From contig CM070604.1 in NCBI GenBank assembly GCA_036346395.1, forward strand, positions 48,077,662-48,141,661: 64,000 nt of DNA, read 5' to 3'. The notes below the pieces were generated by a model that saw only the letters and a program-made list of their open reading frames with translations, did no database searches and had not been told where the DNA came from. Position 1 is the first letter of the stretch. Each line of letters starts with the position of its first letter. Shown one piece after another: positions 24,760 through 37,477 of the stretch. The translations under genes and the position numbers were made by a program. This DNA comes from Hsuehochloa calcarea (Eukaryota; Streptophyta; Magnoliopsida; Poales; Poaceae).

Positions 24760-26027
24760 CTGGGCCCTTGGAGTCTGTTGGACAACCTTCTTTGAACCCT
24801 TAGTTCCCACTGCTTGACCGAATAATTCGGACATGATGTTATCTATACACCACAAGACAAAATCTCCCAGGGCATCAAATCTCATGTTGATCCAATCGCT
24901 CTCCGTCTTGCGAACTGGCTCAGGAATATGGCACAAGGGGATCTGCTCAATACATCAACTAAATAGTCGCGTAACAAAAAATAACCTAAAAGTAGAAAGC
25001 AAGGGGCATTCTCATGCTTAAATGTCTTTATGTAAGGTAAAAGACAAACATGTTGAACAAGTCAAAATAGCAGTACCGACATCCATCAGTACACTAAAAC
25101 AATAAAGGCACACATATGTATTTTTTTGTCTGGAATAGAACACATATCGACCATTCGTTTGTGATCGATGAGAGGCTAATATTCCATGCTGATACAACAA
25201 TAAACATGCACTGTTAGATCACATACGAGATATGACAGTCCCCTAGCTTTATCTATTCTTAGCTCCACTCCTCCCATTTATTCCTCAACTCCACACCAAC
25301 TCCCATCCCTGTAACCCACCTTCCAATTTAACATGCCTCCCCACCTCCCCCATTCAAAAAAGAAAATGAAAGGAAAACAGCCACCTTATCGCATTACATT
25401 TTTCTTCCGCGACATGTCATGTGACTGAACATAAGAGTAATTAAATTACCTTATCTAGCTATATTAGGTTACGCAGTAATACAAACAGTAATGGACCCCC
25501 ACGTGCACAAACTTAGCATAACCATCCTAGTAGCCAGCATTCTTGACATGCACATTACAGTTACTATTGATGTGATGATGTAAAAAACTATTGATGTGAT
25601 GATGTAAAAAAAATTCAATATACTAAAATGATAATATGATGACCTTAAATAACTTTTCACCGTAGGTTACCTGAAATTCAGTTGATTAATAATACTTGAC
25701 AGTTAACAAAAGTAGCGTGGCCGTTACGCAAAACCACTACCGACAATGCATGAATCGGTATCAATGTTGGCACGAAACCTTAAATTCAATAACAATCCTA
25801 TAAACCACGATTGCATTTTACATGTGATCCCAAAGCAATGCTCATATGCTTAAATGCATTAGGGAAACTCCAGTGAAATATTAACACACGTCAACCATCT
25901 TGGACACCGGTGATTCCTTAAACATCTTTGCCCACAGGAACTGTGACACATTCATGCTTGCAAATGCTCGGCCAAAGTAGTCAGCAAACCGCATGAGCTG
26001 GATATCGTGTTGGTTCTCGTACGATAC
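24760..26027 (-). pseudogene. Two-exon fragment of a TMEM214-like (DUF2359) gene
   Basis: Exon A (26027-25890, 46 codons) encodes YENQHDIQLMRFADYFGRAF and ends KMVD. Exon B (24942-24760, 61 codons) encodes LCHIPEPVRKTESDWINMRF and LGDFVLWCIDNIMSEL, ending TPRAQ. Both are flanked by GT-AG sites in phase 0, and the joined order matches plant TMEM214 homologues, ER membrane proteins. The long N-terminal exon, all later exons and the C-terminal membrane segment are absent on either side, so this is a captured or orphaned fragment. The codons are otherwise intact, suggesting it is not very old. Confidence 0.8.
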
Positions 26028-27410
26028 CTGCACACAGAACAAACAATTGGAATATAAGAACTTCCCCATTATCAAATTGAACTATAGTGAAATTGAAGAT
26101 CACTTCTGTTGGGCTAGCTTTCGTGAAATTGAACTTCCCATTATCAAAAGGCTGGAGGACTTGTTTCGTTCCAAATTCAGTCGGTCGCTCCTTCTGGTCA
26201 CGTCCTTCTATTAGCGTTGTGTTCACTAGGTAGCACCTGTTGCATGTAAAAGAACAAATCACCAGAAGATGTCCGTGCAGTTAATTGGATAATAATGTAA
26301 AACCTTGGTCTCATAGGAATTGGTGTCATGGTGAAACAAGCACCTCGCTTTGCGGTCATCCCGCTGCAATAATCATTCATGTTTCCCACTCATTCAGCGT
26401 TCTTTCAATTCTAGTTATCAAAGAAGTGCGGGAAAGTTCGTTCTCCAGAGGCGCAAACACTACAAACCTCTTTGAAAAGCTTGCAGAGAAATGGAGGTAG
26501 ATTTGGATTGTAGTCCTCGATGTTCAAGGAACAACACAGGTCAAAACCCTTGCTGCCCATGGCTGCTTTTCTTTAAGCTGGCAGCAATGTCAAACCATAG
26601 AAACATCATACACTTCCTGCAGTATATGAGATGACGTTAAGAAGTTACATAGTTACGTCTTTCCAGTTCGTTCAATAGAGTGATAGACGTTCTACTGTAC
26701 TATAAAGTAACACAAAACAAATGTACCCTTTTTCTTCATCCTTCCATGTATAATTCAACTCAATTGAACTGAAACAAAATTTTGCTAAGCAGCAGAGCAA
26801 GCACACATATATGTATACAAATCTTCATACGTAGCTCTCTGCCATAGCGGATGCGCTTCCCAAGCAGGCGGTATAGCTCAAAAACCAAGAACAAAATTCA
26901 GATTAATATGTTCGCACCTTAGCATTTGGGTTCATCTCAATCCAAAGGTTGAAAATGGTAAATAAGTAAATATCAAACACCAAATTATTTATCCATTTCA
27001 GCCTCCAGTGTATCTAATCTACCACATGATGAATTGGTGATCATGGGCAGTGAGAAGTCACAAAAGATCATTCTTCACTTGACTAAACTCACAAAAGATT
27101 ACAGAACTAAAGAGGAGGAAATCCAGCGTATCCCCCAGCGTGCGGTGCTGTTCCTATGGTGCCGCGCTCGGGGATGACCGGATTATGCGGCACCCAGCCC
27201 GGGGATGGCCAGAGAGGAAGACGACGCCAGCGAGGCGCCAGGGGAAAGGACAGATTCGGCGGCGGTGAGAGAGACGAGAGGGAGGGAGGGCGGTGCGACA
27301 GTGGGAGGCGGGCGGCGTGGGTGGGATCACGAGGGAGGGAGGGCGGAGTGGGATGCGGTCATGGCGCAGGCGGACGCTGGCCGCTTGGTAGATACGGGCG
27401 TTGGCGCTTC

Positions 27411-27963
27411 TAGAGGTGGGCCGTGCCGTGACCAGGCCCGTCGTGCTTCGGGTCCCTTTATGTCGTGCCAGCTCTGCCTGATCACTCTACCGTACCGTGC
27501 CGTATTGTGCTGGCTCGCTTCGTCTTTGATCAAGTCTAGGCACGGCCCGCCGTGCCGGGATTGTACCGTGCCGGTCTAAATCCAGCCCTAAGTAACTATA
27601 GACGTCTGAGAAGACGACAACCGCCCTCCACGATCCAGAAGACAAAACACCCGTGAGACAGTGCCGGTGACAGAAGGGAATGATTGATTGGGCTAGGCCG
27701 GTGTGAGGGAGTGATTGGGTCAGGCTGAGAGAGGGATTGGGCAAGAACGGGAAGGTTGGGCCTATTTCGTGCCGTGTCAGTCCAAGCACACCAACCGATC
27801 GTCTTTGTGCCGCCTAATGCGGGCGCATTCTCGAGCCGGCGACCCACTATTCGTCTTTGTCTTGGCCGGCCCATCACGTGCCGTGCTGTGTCGTGCTTAG
27901 ACCGTGCCGTGCCGACCGAACTTCGGGCTGGCCCAAAAAAGCACGACCCAAGTCCCAACTCTA
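27411..27963. mobile_element. Non-autonomous hAT element, 8-bp TSD GGCGCTTC
   Basis: Ends TAGAGGTGGG and CCCAACTCTA form a short imperfect inverted repeat. GGCGCTTC flanks at 27403-27410 and 27964-27971. The interior is rich in GTGCCG/CGGCAC repeats and shares AGTAACTATAGACGTCTG with related elements at 44700-45609 and 51685-52480. Confidence 0.92.
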
Positions 27964-28347
27964 GGCGCTTCCCGATCTAATGGACGTTGAAGTGGATGGA
28001 GAGGATGACTACTAACTCATATTTTAAGTAGTACTAGTTTAATATTCGTGTTTTGTTACGGAATAAAAAAAATATCTCGTTAATCGTCGTCGTGCTTAGC
28101 CTACAATACAAGTGATCCGCCGATAATCCATTCTTGAAAAGATCGATGGAATCTTTGGGCTTCTTGTGCACCAGTTGGGGCGTGGGGGAGTAGAGGGAGG
28201 CTATGGGTGGTCAACCGAACGCAGCGGAGGAACCGAGAAAGAACGAGATCCAACAGCTCACATCTCACGAAGAAAGATAGATCTAACGGCTCACATCACA
28301 TGAGGAAGGACGAACCGCCACCAATTCCTTCTTTTAAATAGTAGAGA

Positions 28348-29369
28348 TATAGATATATAGAAATGTGGGTGGTTTTACGATCATTAAGCACTATAGGGCT
28401 ATTTTGGATTGAAACATAAATAAATCAAATCAAACTTTGGTAATGCCCATAAAATTTGGTTCTGATTTAGTTTGATGCCAAATTTTGGTACTACCTACTG
28501 AAATTTAGTAACGCCCGTGTGTTTGTCTCGCGCTTTGCGGGCGAAATCGGGATCGGCGAATCGCTTGCTCGCGTTTTGGCGTGGCCAAGCTAGGACAACT
28601 CGTCACCTCTCGTATAAAAGCGATCCGCGTTAGGGTTACCATTTCCTTCCTCTCCTCAACCCGAATGCACAGCTCTCCCCGTCTGACGAGGATTAAAACC
28701 TCTATTTATTATTTAGAATATAGAAGATCATACATCTTCATAGGTTAAATAATACGTAACCTGGTCGGACAAGGTTCCTAACCAAGCCTCCGACCAGTCA
28801 AAATGCTCATAAAGCTTTGAACTGGTATCTGGATCTGAGTCCAGGTATATGCTTTACCGTGTGACGAATGGAACATGTGATGTATAACTCCATACCACGC
28901 GACGTTACGCGACTCTAAGACACTGGAATGCGGTTAAATGGCTCACTGACATATAACCGCACAGCAGTTGATACATTGTCAACTAACGCCTCTCTTCAAC
29001 CAGACGCACCACTTCTCAACATGCGTCTCTCCCAGGGACAACTGCCAACGCTTCATTAACTACATAAGGAGGACCGTGGAAGGAGGAGGAGGGACCAAAG
29101 TATACATCGATTGGAATCACTCTCAGAATATAATCAGTCGATTAGATTGTAAAGTCATAGCAAGTATTGTACTCCAGTGTTATGAGAATTAGCCTTTGAG
29201 GAGGAGGAGATACGTGTCATTTTCATTTGTAAGTTCGGTAATTTGATCGTCGACACCGTCCTGAACAACTTCATCTTCCCACTTCTCTCCACAATTGTCT
29301 GCTCGGGTGCTCCTGTGCTGTCTACGCGCGTGTTCCTCCTCTCCCCTTCTCTCCACAACTTCACCTTCC
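28348..29369. other. AT-rich and LTR-like sequence, no gene recognised
   Basis: Includes a possible core promoter (CGTATAAAAGCG near 28613) followed by ACC-type leader sequence, and a stretch near 28740-29160 that resembles a decayed LTR. No coding capacity recognised. Confidence 0.35.
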
Positions 29370-30040
29370 CACTTCTCCTCCCCCGGTTTGGTCAGACCTC
29401 CCCTGCTTGTTGTTGCCCCATCTGGAGTTGAGATGGGGTAGAAATTGGTGTGGAATCGGTTGGGGATCTGGGGATTTTTGGGTGGATTAGGCGAAGTCGG
29501 TTGGGGATCTGGCATTTTGGGTATATTTTGGTGAAATCGATTGGGGATCTGGGTTTTCTTGGTGACTTTGGCTGAAATCAATTCGGGATGTTGGATTTCT
29601 TGGTGGATATCGACGAAATCTGTTGGAGTTCTACTATTTCTCAGCGGAATTGGGCATGTGAGGTACGTTGATGTCATCCCTTCCATTTGACATGTATTGG
29701 CTGACACATTTTGTTTGTTGATTCATGTGCCTGTGACGTTAATTAGGGGGTTGTTCGTTGATCTTCCTTGAGCTGCACATCCGAACTTCTCCTCTCCCCC
29801 GGTAGCGGCACACCTCCCCTGCTCATCGTCACCCCTTCCAAAGTTGAGGTGTGGGAGAAATTTGGGTCGCATCGGTTGGGGATTTCCTATTTCTGCATGG
29901 ATTTGGGCGGGCTCTGTTTTTGGATTTTTTTATTTCTCGATGGATTTGGGCACGTGAGGTACGTTGAGTTCTCATCCCTTCCATGTGACATGCATTTGCC
30001 GAGTGATGTGTTTGCTGATTCCTGTGATGTTAATTAGATC
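29370..30040. repeat. Duplicated ~380-bp leader segment with internal ~46-bp minisatellite
   Basis: Unit 1 (29370-29750) and unit 2 (about 29783-30040) both run from ACTTCTCCTC...CCCCGGT through CACCTCCCCTGCT-like sequence to GGTACGTTGA, CATCCCTTCCAT and GTTAATTAG. Unit 1 also contains four to five copies of a GGTTGGGGATCTGG-type unit (29455-29640), mostly missing in unit 2. It lies directly upstream of the PIF-like transposase remnant and may be its leader. Confidence 0.75.
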
Positions 30041-30258
30041 CCTTCCTTGATCTTGTTGTAATGCGTATGCTAGTTTGTTTGCTGACATCATTTGTTTCCT
30101 CTAGAGGTATTGAAGAACTAGCAGAGAGGTTGTCATGCAATTGTCTGTAATAAATAATTACAAATCAGACGAACTTGTCTGTAATAAATATTACCTAATG
30201 TCTATGCTTTGCTTTTTTGTTCCTTGTCAGTTAAATTTATGCATGTCATCTATATCCA

Positions 30259-31086
30259 GATGGACCAGAATCAACTACAATACCTTTATTACTGCATGTG
30301 GAGGCAGAAGGCAGTAGTAGTTCTTGTTCTTATGTTGGCTCTTTGGTGGAGGAATAAAGATGGTAGGAGGAGTAGAGGCAGAGGAGTGAAGTATGTGCCA
30401 CTAGTCAGTAGGGATGTTTGGAGGACCAGCGAACTAATTAGGTTGATCGACACCTCAGATAGGACATGTATTCATCGGTTGAGGATGTCTCGAGCTGTGT
30501 TCTACAAGCTTTGTGCTCGCCTTCAGGGACAATGGACTACTAGCTGCCACATTTCATGTTTCAGTAGAGGAGCAAGTTGCAATGTTTCTTAAGATGGTTG
30601 GACAACATCATACAAATTCTTCTGTATGATTTTCATTGTGTCGATCCGGTGAGACAGTGAGTAGCTATTTTAATGCCATGCTGAGTGCCATGGGTGAGTT
30701 AGCTTGTGAACTCATTTATGTGAGATGTATCGAAACATATGTTAAGATCACTAGCAACCCAAACAGATTTTATCCCTACTTCGAGGTAACAATCATCATT
30801 ACATTAAAATAGTGCATATTCTAGTGGTGTTAACTACAAGTAATATTTGACATGTGCTTTATTTTTTTTACATAGGGATGTACATGGGCACTAGATGGCA
30901 CCCACATGAGGGCATATGTGCCTGCTAAAATGGTGGATAGGTTTAGAGGCCACAAGTCATACCCTACACAAAATGTATTAGCTGTTGTCGACTTTGACCT
31001 TCAGTTCACTTATGTACTAGCAGGTTGTGAGGGATCTGCTCATGATTCTCTTGTGTTGCACAATACCCTCCTTAAAACACCTGGAG
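30259..31086 (+). pseudogene. PIF/Harbinger-like transposase, decayed
   Basis: DDE-type nuclease of the PIF/Harbinger superfamily. Exon 1 (30259-30785) starts MDQNQLQYLYYCMW and contains DRTCIHRLRMSRAVFYKLC. A frameshift near 30530 moves to the frame with VSVEEQVAMFLKMVGQHHTN, then an in-frame TGA at 30627-30629, then SGETVSSYFNAML. After a 90-bp intron (30786-30875), exon 2 (30876-31086) gives ALDGTHMRAYVPAKMVDRF, whose Asp (30894-30896) is the first catalytic residue, and VVDFDLQFTYVLAGCEGSAH with the second. The C-terminal part with the catalytic Glu is not recognisable after 31086. No MYB-like partner gene was seen nearby. Confidence 0.88.
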
Positions 31087-33502
31087 GTATTTAGACATAT
31101 CCCCAGCAATCTTCTCCATTTGTTTGCATTCACTTGCAGGTTGGAAGGCAAGTACCATCCAACCAACTTATTATCTGTTATTGAAAGGTGGAATTGCATA
31201 CCATGTGAATATTTCCTTGTTGGACCTTTGCCCCTGTGCATATTCAGAAAACATAATTTGTTGTAGCAAAAGTGTTTTGGTTGAACCATATCCTCTTAGT
31301 GTTACTTTTATTCTGGTGGTTACCAGTAGTTATGCTTTTTTTTCTTTCTTTTACTTCGCACCATTTTTAAGGCCGTGTATATCTGGTGTAGTTTACTGAA
31401 AGCCCTATTGCCTTTGAAGATGTTTGACAGAATTAATGCTGAAGTCAGCACAACATTTTAACTTTCTCCATTGGAATTGAATACATTTATTTCTTCAGTT
31501 TGAAGTTGGTAGCTGAATCGTTGTGTGCAGTGTGTCCTGTGGTATTTGGTTCTGCAAATCTGCATTGTACTACCTGGTTAAAGACCCACTAACTGTCATG
31601 ACCAAAACATGGTGTTTGTTCAGTCTGAAATTTAGCAATATGGACGATAGTGAAAGACAGCAGCAGCAAAAAAAATTGTTGGCATTCACATACAGGATAG
31701 CATAGTAGAGATCGGGTAAACACCGTGTACGGAGCATATGCTTAACATCCGAGCATGCCCCATAAAGAGCAAAAGCATATCTACATAGGTATTACAGGGG
31801 TATCGTAGGCATGGGTGAGTTGGGTTATAGTACAAATATCAGTCCGATATGCGCTGTATAGACTTGCGCGCTATGCTGAGTAAGACATGAGTGCATATAA
31901 CTAACAAAAGCTCCTTGCAGTAGAAAACCTAGTGCTAATCTGAGTGGGAGCACATGCAAAGATTGCGTGATCACCGATGGATTAGGCATAGTAAATGTGA
32001 CCTGCAAATTAAGGAATAAGATAGAAAGTCAGTAAGGGCAAGTGTTTAATACAGTAAGGCTAGTATTTCTTTCTCTCTTTTTTCCTTTTTTGAGAAAGGA
32101 GGTGAGAACTGTGTTGCTTTTTTTTTCAGTGTGCAACCAGGGAACTGGAGATACATTTTGTTTTTTTCTTTCTTTGTGTTTCTGAGCTATATAAAGGATC
32201 TAGCATGTATTAGTACCTAGTTTAGCATTGAAATCTACCTGTTCTATGAAGCAGAACCTAACAATGTAGAGCTAAACATTATTGGTCTGCAGAGATATGT
32301 TAAATGCTGATGTAGAACAAAGTGTGGTCCGCAAAGTCTATTAGCACAAGAACGGTTGTTTGAGTGAAGACATTATGTTAAAGCCGGAATTATATCAGTC
32401 TGAGAAAGGATTGATAATATGAAAATGGTTATGTAGATCAATCCAATCTTTGTGTAAACGTAACACATATTTTTTGTTATTACAATTTGGAAAATCATGC
32501 AGCTTGAAAAGCACTGATAGGTTGATCTAAATTCAAAAGGCATTTCTACAACTGTTCCAAATTACCATAGCATATAATTTGCAGGTGCATTGAAAATGGC
32601 CGGTAGTCTATGCTGTCTCTAAGACGTAGTACTTCTTAAAGTATCTAAATATGTCATCTAATTATCTGAATCTGTAGTATCTTTAAAGGTACAGACCTTT
32701 TTTCTGGAAAAAGTGATCGTGCACCTCAAATCTCTAAACCGTCTGGTTGTATCTTAAGGTAGGCGATACACTGTGATGTGTACTTATCTAACTGGAGAGC
32801 CGATCATGGAAGACCAGTATATGGGATGAACTAAACCGACCTAAGTTTTGCTGATGGGTTTGCCATCGTCTTCTTTGAATAACTTCTTAGTTGCTTTTGA
32901 GGTGCCTGAAGAGGTGCTACGTCTGTCATTATAATAAAATCGTTAGAGCCATGTATGTGATGGTATGTATGGGTAAACATTTTGTATAAGAGAGTTCTCT
33001 TTTCTTATTGGTTTTGTTAAGGAGGAAAAGTTTAAATTGAAGCTGTACCTATTAAAGCTCAGCTGTAGAGGAACATCACCAATTTTTTTTGTGGAGTTTT
33101 GTCTTCCATTGAAAGGTTTTTTCTGTTGTTTGTAAGGGAGTTGACTATAGCATTATAAAAGAAAATGCATGGCATTATTATATGATGAGGTTTTAGAGTT
33201 TTATTAGGCATGGTATTTACCGTTTAATGGTCTGGTGTTTGTATCTTGGAGATGATCTTTTCTGACTGTTGTGATAAAGGGATGTCTACTTTAAAGGTGC
33301 CATTGTTGTTTGAGAAATCTGTTTTAGTTCTTTGTCCGCGCGAGTGGTTTCCTGTTGGTAGGCAGTTTCTTGTTGTGAAGACAACTTTGTAGTGCTGTCT
33401 AGGCTAGATGGCATCTACAAAAATTATTTGCATAGTATGAGGTTTGCAAAGGTTATGCAATACCTTGGTTCTGCTGTTTTGTTGGGACATTTGGTGCATT
33501 TG
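31087..33502. other. Non-coding flank of the transposase remnant
   Basis: AT-rich sequence with no supported gene. It continues on the far side of the solo LTR (36756 onward), as shown by the shared ATTTG target site. The terminal repeats of the PIF element were not identified. Confidence 0.4.
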
Positions 33503-36500
33503 TGTGGGACCCGGATTTTCTAATCCCAAATCCTCTGCGAATACATTGTGCTATTCCCTGTATCAGTAGATAGCACTCACAGATACATCACTGAATCATT
33601 TCATACATGGCTTAAAATCATACCATTTATTAATTTAACACATCAGAGTTTACATAGACCGCATCGGGTCAAGTTTTACAATAAATGCCGAACAGACCAA
33701 ATGATTACATCACAAAAGATAGCGAAAGCGACAACGGAAGCAAAAGAAGGTGAGAGCACATCTCTCCATAGGCAAGTGACTGGAGAAACCTATGTACATC
33801 CGATATTACCCGAAAACTCAGATAATATATGAGGCATATAAGTACCAGCAGAGTCAGCTAGACTAGGGTGAGACTAGAATAACTAAGGACTAAACTAAGC
33901 TTCAAGAATTCCTGGGTCTTCAGACATCTGGTTCCTCGTAGTAGTCGTAATCTCCAATATTTCCTGCTTCTGAGGGTTTGGGGGAAAGAGCGAGAATGAG
34001 CACAACCATTGTGCTCGCGAGCCAACATACAGATGCAATAGTATAAATGCAGGGCTTAACAAGGATGGCTCAGGTTCTTTTATTTGCTAAAGCAACATTT
34101 TCAATTATCATAATTACAAATCCCTATGACTTAGCATTTTACACAATTTGCATTTTTATTAAAGAGAATAAGTGCAATATTAAATAACAGTGGAGGTTAC
34201 CTCCACCTCATACTTAATTTTGATAGCGATTACATCTACCGATTATCAACACTGGGTAAGGCTACCCAGGAAAAATCCAAAACAAGAGCTAGATGGCAAC
34301 TTCCACCAACAAAGGTTTTGAAATAGTCTCAGTTTCAAGCTAGCATACACTGCGCCCACAAGAGATAATCATACTCGTACCCCACATGATTCCTTAGTCA
34401 TGTAGTTGAGCTTTCAAACTACCTTCTAAACACCAGTTGTGGGATGACATTCAGGGTTCAATAATTTTACTAACCCAGTTGCACTTTGCAGACTTGCGGT
34501 TGTACTTCTTTTACACAGGAGGTTATGACAAGATTAAGTTCTTAATTCATCTGGACGGTTCATACCACATACCAACCATTCTCGTGCTACATCCACACCC
34601 ACCACTCTTTCCATCCGCCCAGATGTGGTACTAGCAAGTTGTTTAGGGTTTTGGGAAGGAAAAATAATTAACGCAACACACCAGTCATCTACATCCAATG
34701 ACTGCCCAAAACCACTTTTCATGATTAAAAGATGATGATTGGGACATTTATTGTCCCGGTACTTAAGCAAAACTAACATGTCGCTTAAGTACAATCTATA
34801 CTAGTATTTACCACATATTTACTAGGGGGAAAAAGAATACTGGATTCGGTTATCAAATGATGGGTAATAATTAATTAATCATCAAATGAGTGTTTAACTA
34901 CCTTAAGCTTTAACATATATTTGATTACAGAAGTAAAGCATGCAACTTTGATATTTTAAATAAACATAGTTTGCATAAAATGTAGACTCAAAATGATCAA
35001 AGTATTGACTCGCCTGGGTCAAGTTATCGCGGCCTTGATCTTACTCAGGGCCTTCTCTGCCAGGGGTTTTGAATTCTGGGTCCGCGTCTTTATCCGAATC
35101 TTGATCTTAGTCGAGTCGCTGCTTCTTCTGAACTCCGACTCCTAATTACACGATACAAGCAAGAACAACAAATAAATCCAAAGAACTTCCAAAAGACCAA
35201 AAATAATAGGAGAGCTTTAAATAAATTTTGCGATGAATGAGCTGAAGAGACAAGATTCAGCGAGGAGGGGATGACTGACAAGGTCAACCGACTCACTGGG
35301 CGAGAGGGGTCATGGCTGAAAAACTCTGCCAGGGAAAACAAGGGAGAAACGAAGTCGAAGAACTTCCGCGGGGATGCTCCACTTCGGATACCGCTGATCG
35401 GGCAAGATTAGGATACATGATATTTTTACCGGGCTTTAAAAAATAGTAAAATATTTTATCAAATATGACTTTTGAATGGGGATAAAAAGGATGGGATAAA
35501 CAATATTCGGACCAAGGAATACTGGATAGGATTACAAGATTAATATACAAGTTTTCAAGGTAAGCTGTCGAGATTAACAAGTTAATCCCGAATAGCTCCC
35601 CAAAATTATTTTTAGCAAATTGCAAGCTAATTTATTAAACCACGAAGCCTTTTACACAAAAGCGAAAATTTGAATAAATCTGTTTTAACAAAAGTATACA
35701 TGATTGCGGAGACGATTACGAAGATCATTTGCATAACATCCATTTTCAGAGATTTTGTAAATTACGCTCTTAATCGACGGCTCTCAAGTAAAAGCAAAAT
35801 AGAAAACTCTGCTAACACTTGTCAATAGGCGAGTTAACCATTAACAACGGTTAATCGAATCAACGAAAGTCATAGCATAATCATAAGAGGATAAATATTT
35901 TGAAAATGTTTTCGCCAAAATGGAAACTACTAGTCGACCGAGTTAAAATAAAACATTTACAAAATCACCACACAAATTCTTTTTTACACAACTTTTCAAT
36001 ACATTGAGTAATCACTCCAATTGCATACACAAAACCACTGCTGCTGCTCCACTACCCTGCTAAGGAGGGCCCACTGGCCAGAGAGAGAGTAGGGTGGCTT
36101 CGGCCACAAGAACAGAGAAGGGGGAGCAGGCCGGTTAGACCGGGGGAAGGGGGCGGTCTCACCGGGGGAGAAAGAGAGAGAAGGGGCGCACGGGGCGGCG
36201 GAGATGGGGGAGGGAAAGCCGGACGGCGGGGTCACGTGGAGTCGGCGGATGGTGCGGGAGAGTCGGCGTGCGGCGCAGAGCTGCGGCAGAGGGGGCGTCG
36301 GATCCGGAGGAGGCGGGAGTTGTCCGGGCGGGGCTCGGGCGAACGAGCGCGAGAGGGGAGGGGGGTCTGGGTGGAGGAGCCGCGAGAGGGGAGAGAAAGG
36401 CGAGTGGAGGCGGTCTCGGTGCGGGGCGAGGGGAAGAAAGAGAGGGAGGGAGAAAAGCCGGGCCGAGGGAGATGGGCCGGCTGGGGGTGGCGGTCGGGCC

Positions 36501-36755
36501 GACTGGGCCGGGAGGGAGAGAAGAGAGAGTGGGCCGGGAGAAAAACCGGCCCAAGAAGAAAAGAATGGGTCCGAATTTGAAAAAGGTGTATTCAAAGTAA
36601 ATTTTTGAATCTGAAATTTGAAAGAAGTTTTGAAACACAAACCCGAGCTTAACGGAAGCTAGGAGTTTTTGAAATTTAAACCAAAATTTGAAAATTCGAA
36701 TAAAAATCGGAAACTAAGGTAATTACTATTTATCAACTGAAAACGGGATGTTACA
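33503..36755 (-). mobile_element. Solo long LTR, 5-bp TSD ATTTG
   Basis: On the minus strand it starts TGTAACATCCCGTTTTC at 36755 and ends CCGGGTCCCACA at 33503 (3253 bp). Perfect ATTTG direct repeats flank it at 33498-33502 and 36756-36760. A GC-rich block lies at 36020-36580, near its 5' end, as in the related LTR at 8575-12339. The long open frames there are compositional artefacts. No internal domain. Confidence 0.9.
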
Positions 36756-37477
36756 ATTTGTAGCTGTCATCATGTGGTATTACCTTTTTTTTTTGCAACA
36801 TCTGCAGGCTAGATACCACCATTGGTCATGTGGGGCTAAACCTTTGATTGCTGTCCGACAATTATATCTTTTATTATGTGAGAATGTTGGAGCTTTAGGC
36901 ATTATTCTTTGGGACTGAAAAGATACATTGATAAAGTTTAGTTGGGCTAGAGTAAAGATACGAATACCATTATATCATATGGGTTTTGAGTTGACAATTC
37001 TGATATAGTTGTTTCAATTGGTTCATTTGGTTGTTGAGCACTCGGCAATGTGCCTTTCCACTGTATTTCGTAGGCAGTTTCGGCTAGCCTGGACAACACT
37101 GCGTATCAGAATATGGCAATCTAGAAAATGGTCTGCTAGTGCATTTGGTGAGATGTGTTGAACAACAAACCTATTTTGGAAAGTCACAATGTCATGGTTT
37201 GGAACGTTGATGTACTGTTTACAGGCATAACTTGCAGATAGACTGAGCTTACCTGCAATCGAACAGAAAGACAGGTTAAAGAATAAGAAATCTGCATTAG
37301 GACAAAACCTCTTTTGTAAATTAATTTCATGAAACGTAGGTGATAGGTTGTATTTTGAGTATTTACCCTCGTGTGTCTAACCTTCCAAAAGGTTAGGCAC
37401 CTTCTACGAAATCGTTCAATTCCTACGCTGAGCAAACCATAGACTAAACAAGGACCTAAAAACTGGCCTAGCATGGG
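36756..37477. other. Non-coding sequence between two solo LTRs
   Basis: No gene or clear repeat recognised; continuation of the sequence left of 33503. Confidence 0.4.

Larger units (their letters stand above)
23420..28347 (-). mobile_element. Putative non-autonomous Helitron with captured gene pieces
   Basis: Read on the minus strand, the 5' end at 28347 is A|TCTCTACTATTTAAAAG, like rice Helitron starts. The other end near 23420 reads GTTGCAACGTACGCACACAT then GACTATT, like the GTTGCAACGCACGGG...CTAGT tails but with an imperfect CTRRT and no clear hairpin. Between them are two TMEM214-like exons, an unassigned exon-like stretch (ATGGGCAGCAAGGGTTTTGA, minus strand, near 26560), a GA-rich block (27160-27400) and a nested hAT element. 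No Rep/helicase was seen. Boundaries are tentative. Confidence 0.4.

Noticed and set aside
29189..29707. 172-codon minus-strand frame rich in Pro/Asn
   Set aside because: Generated by the internal minisatellite upstream of the PIF remnant; repetitive peptide with no domain.
36204..36640. Overlapping long open frames on both strands
   Set aside because: They all lie in a GC-rich, GA-biased block of a solo LTR; multiple frames are open at once and the products are low-complexity.
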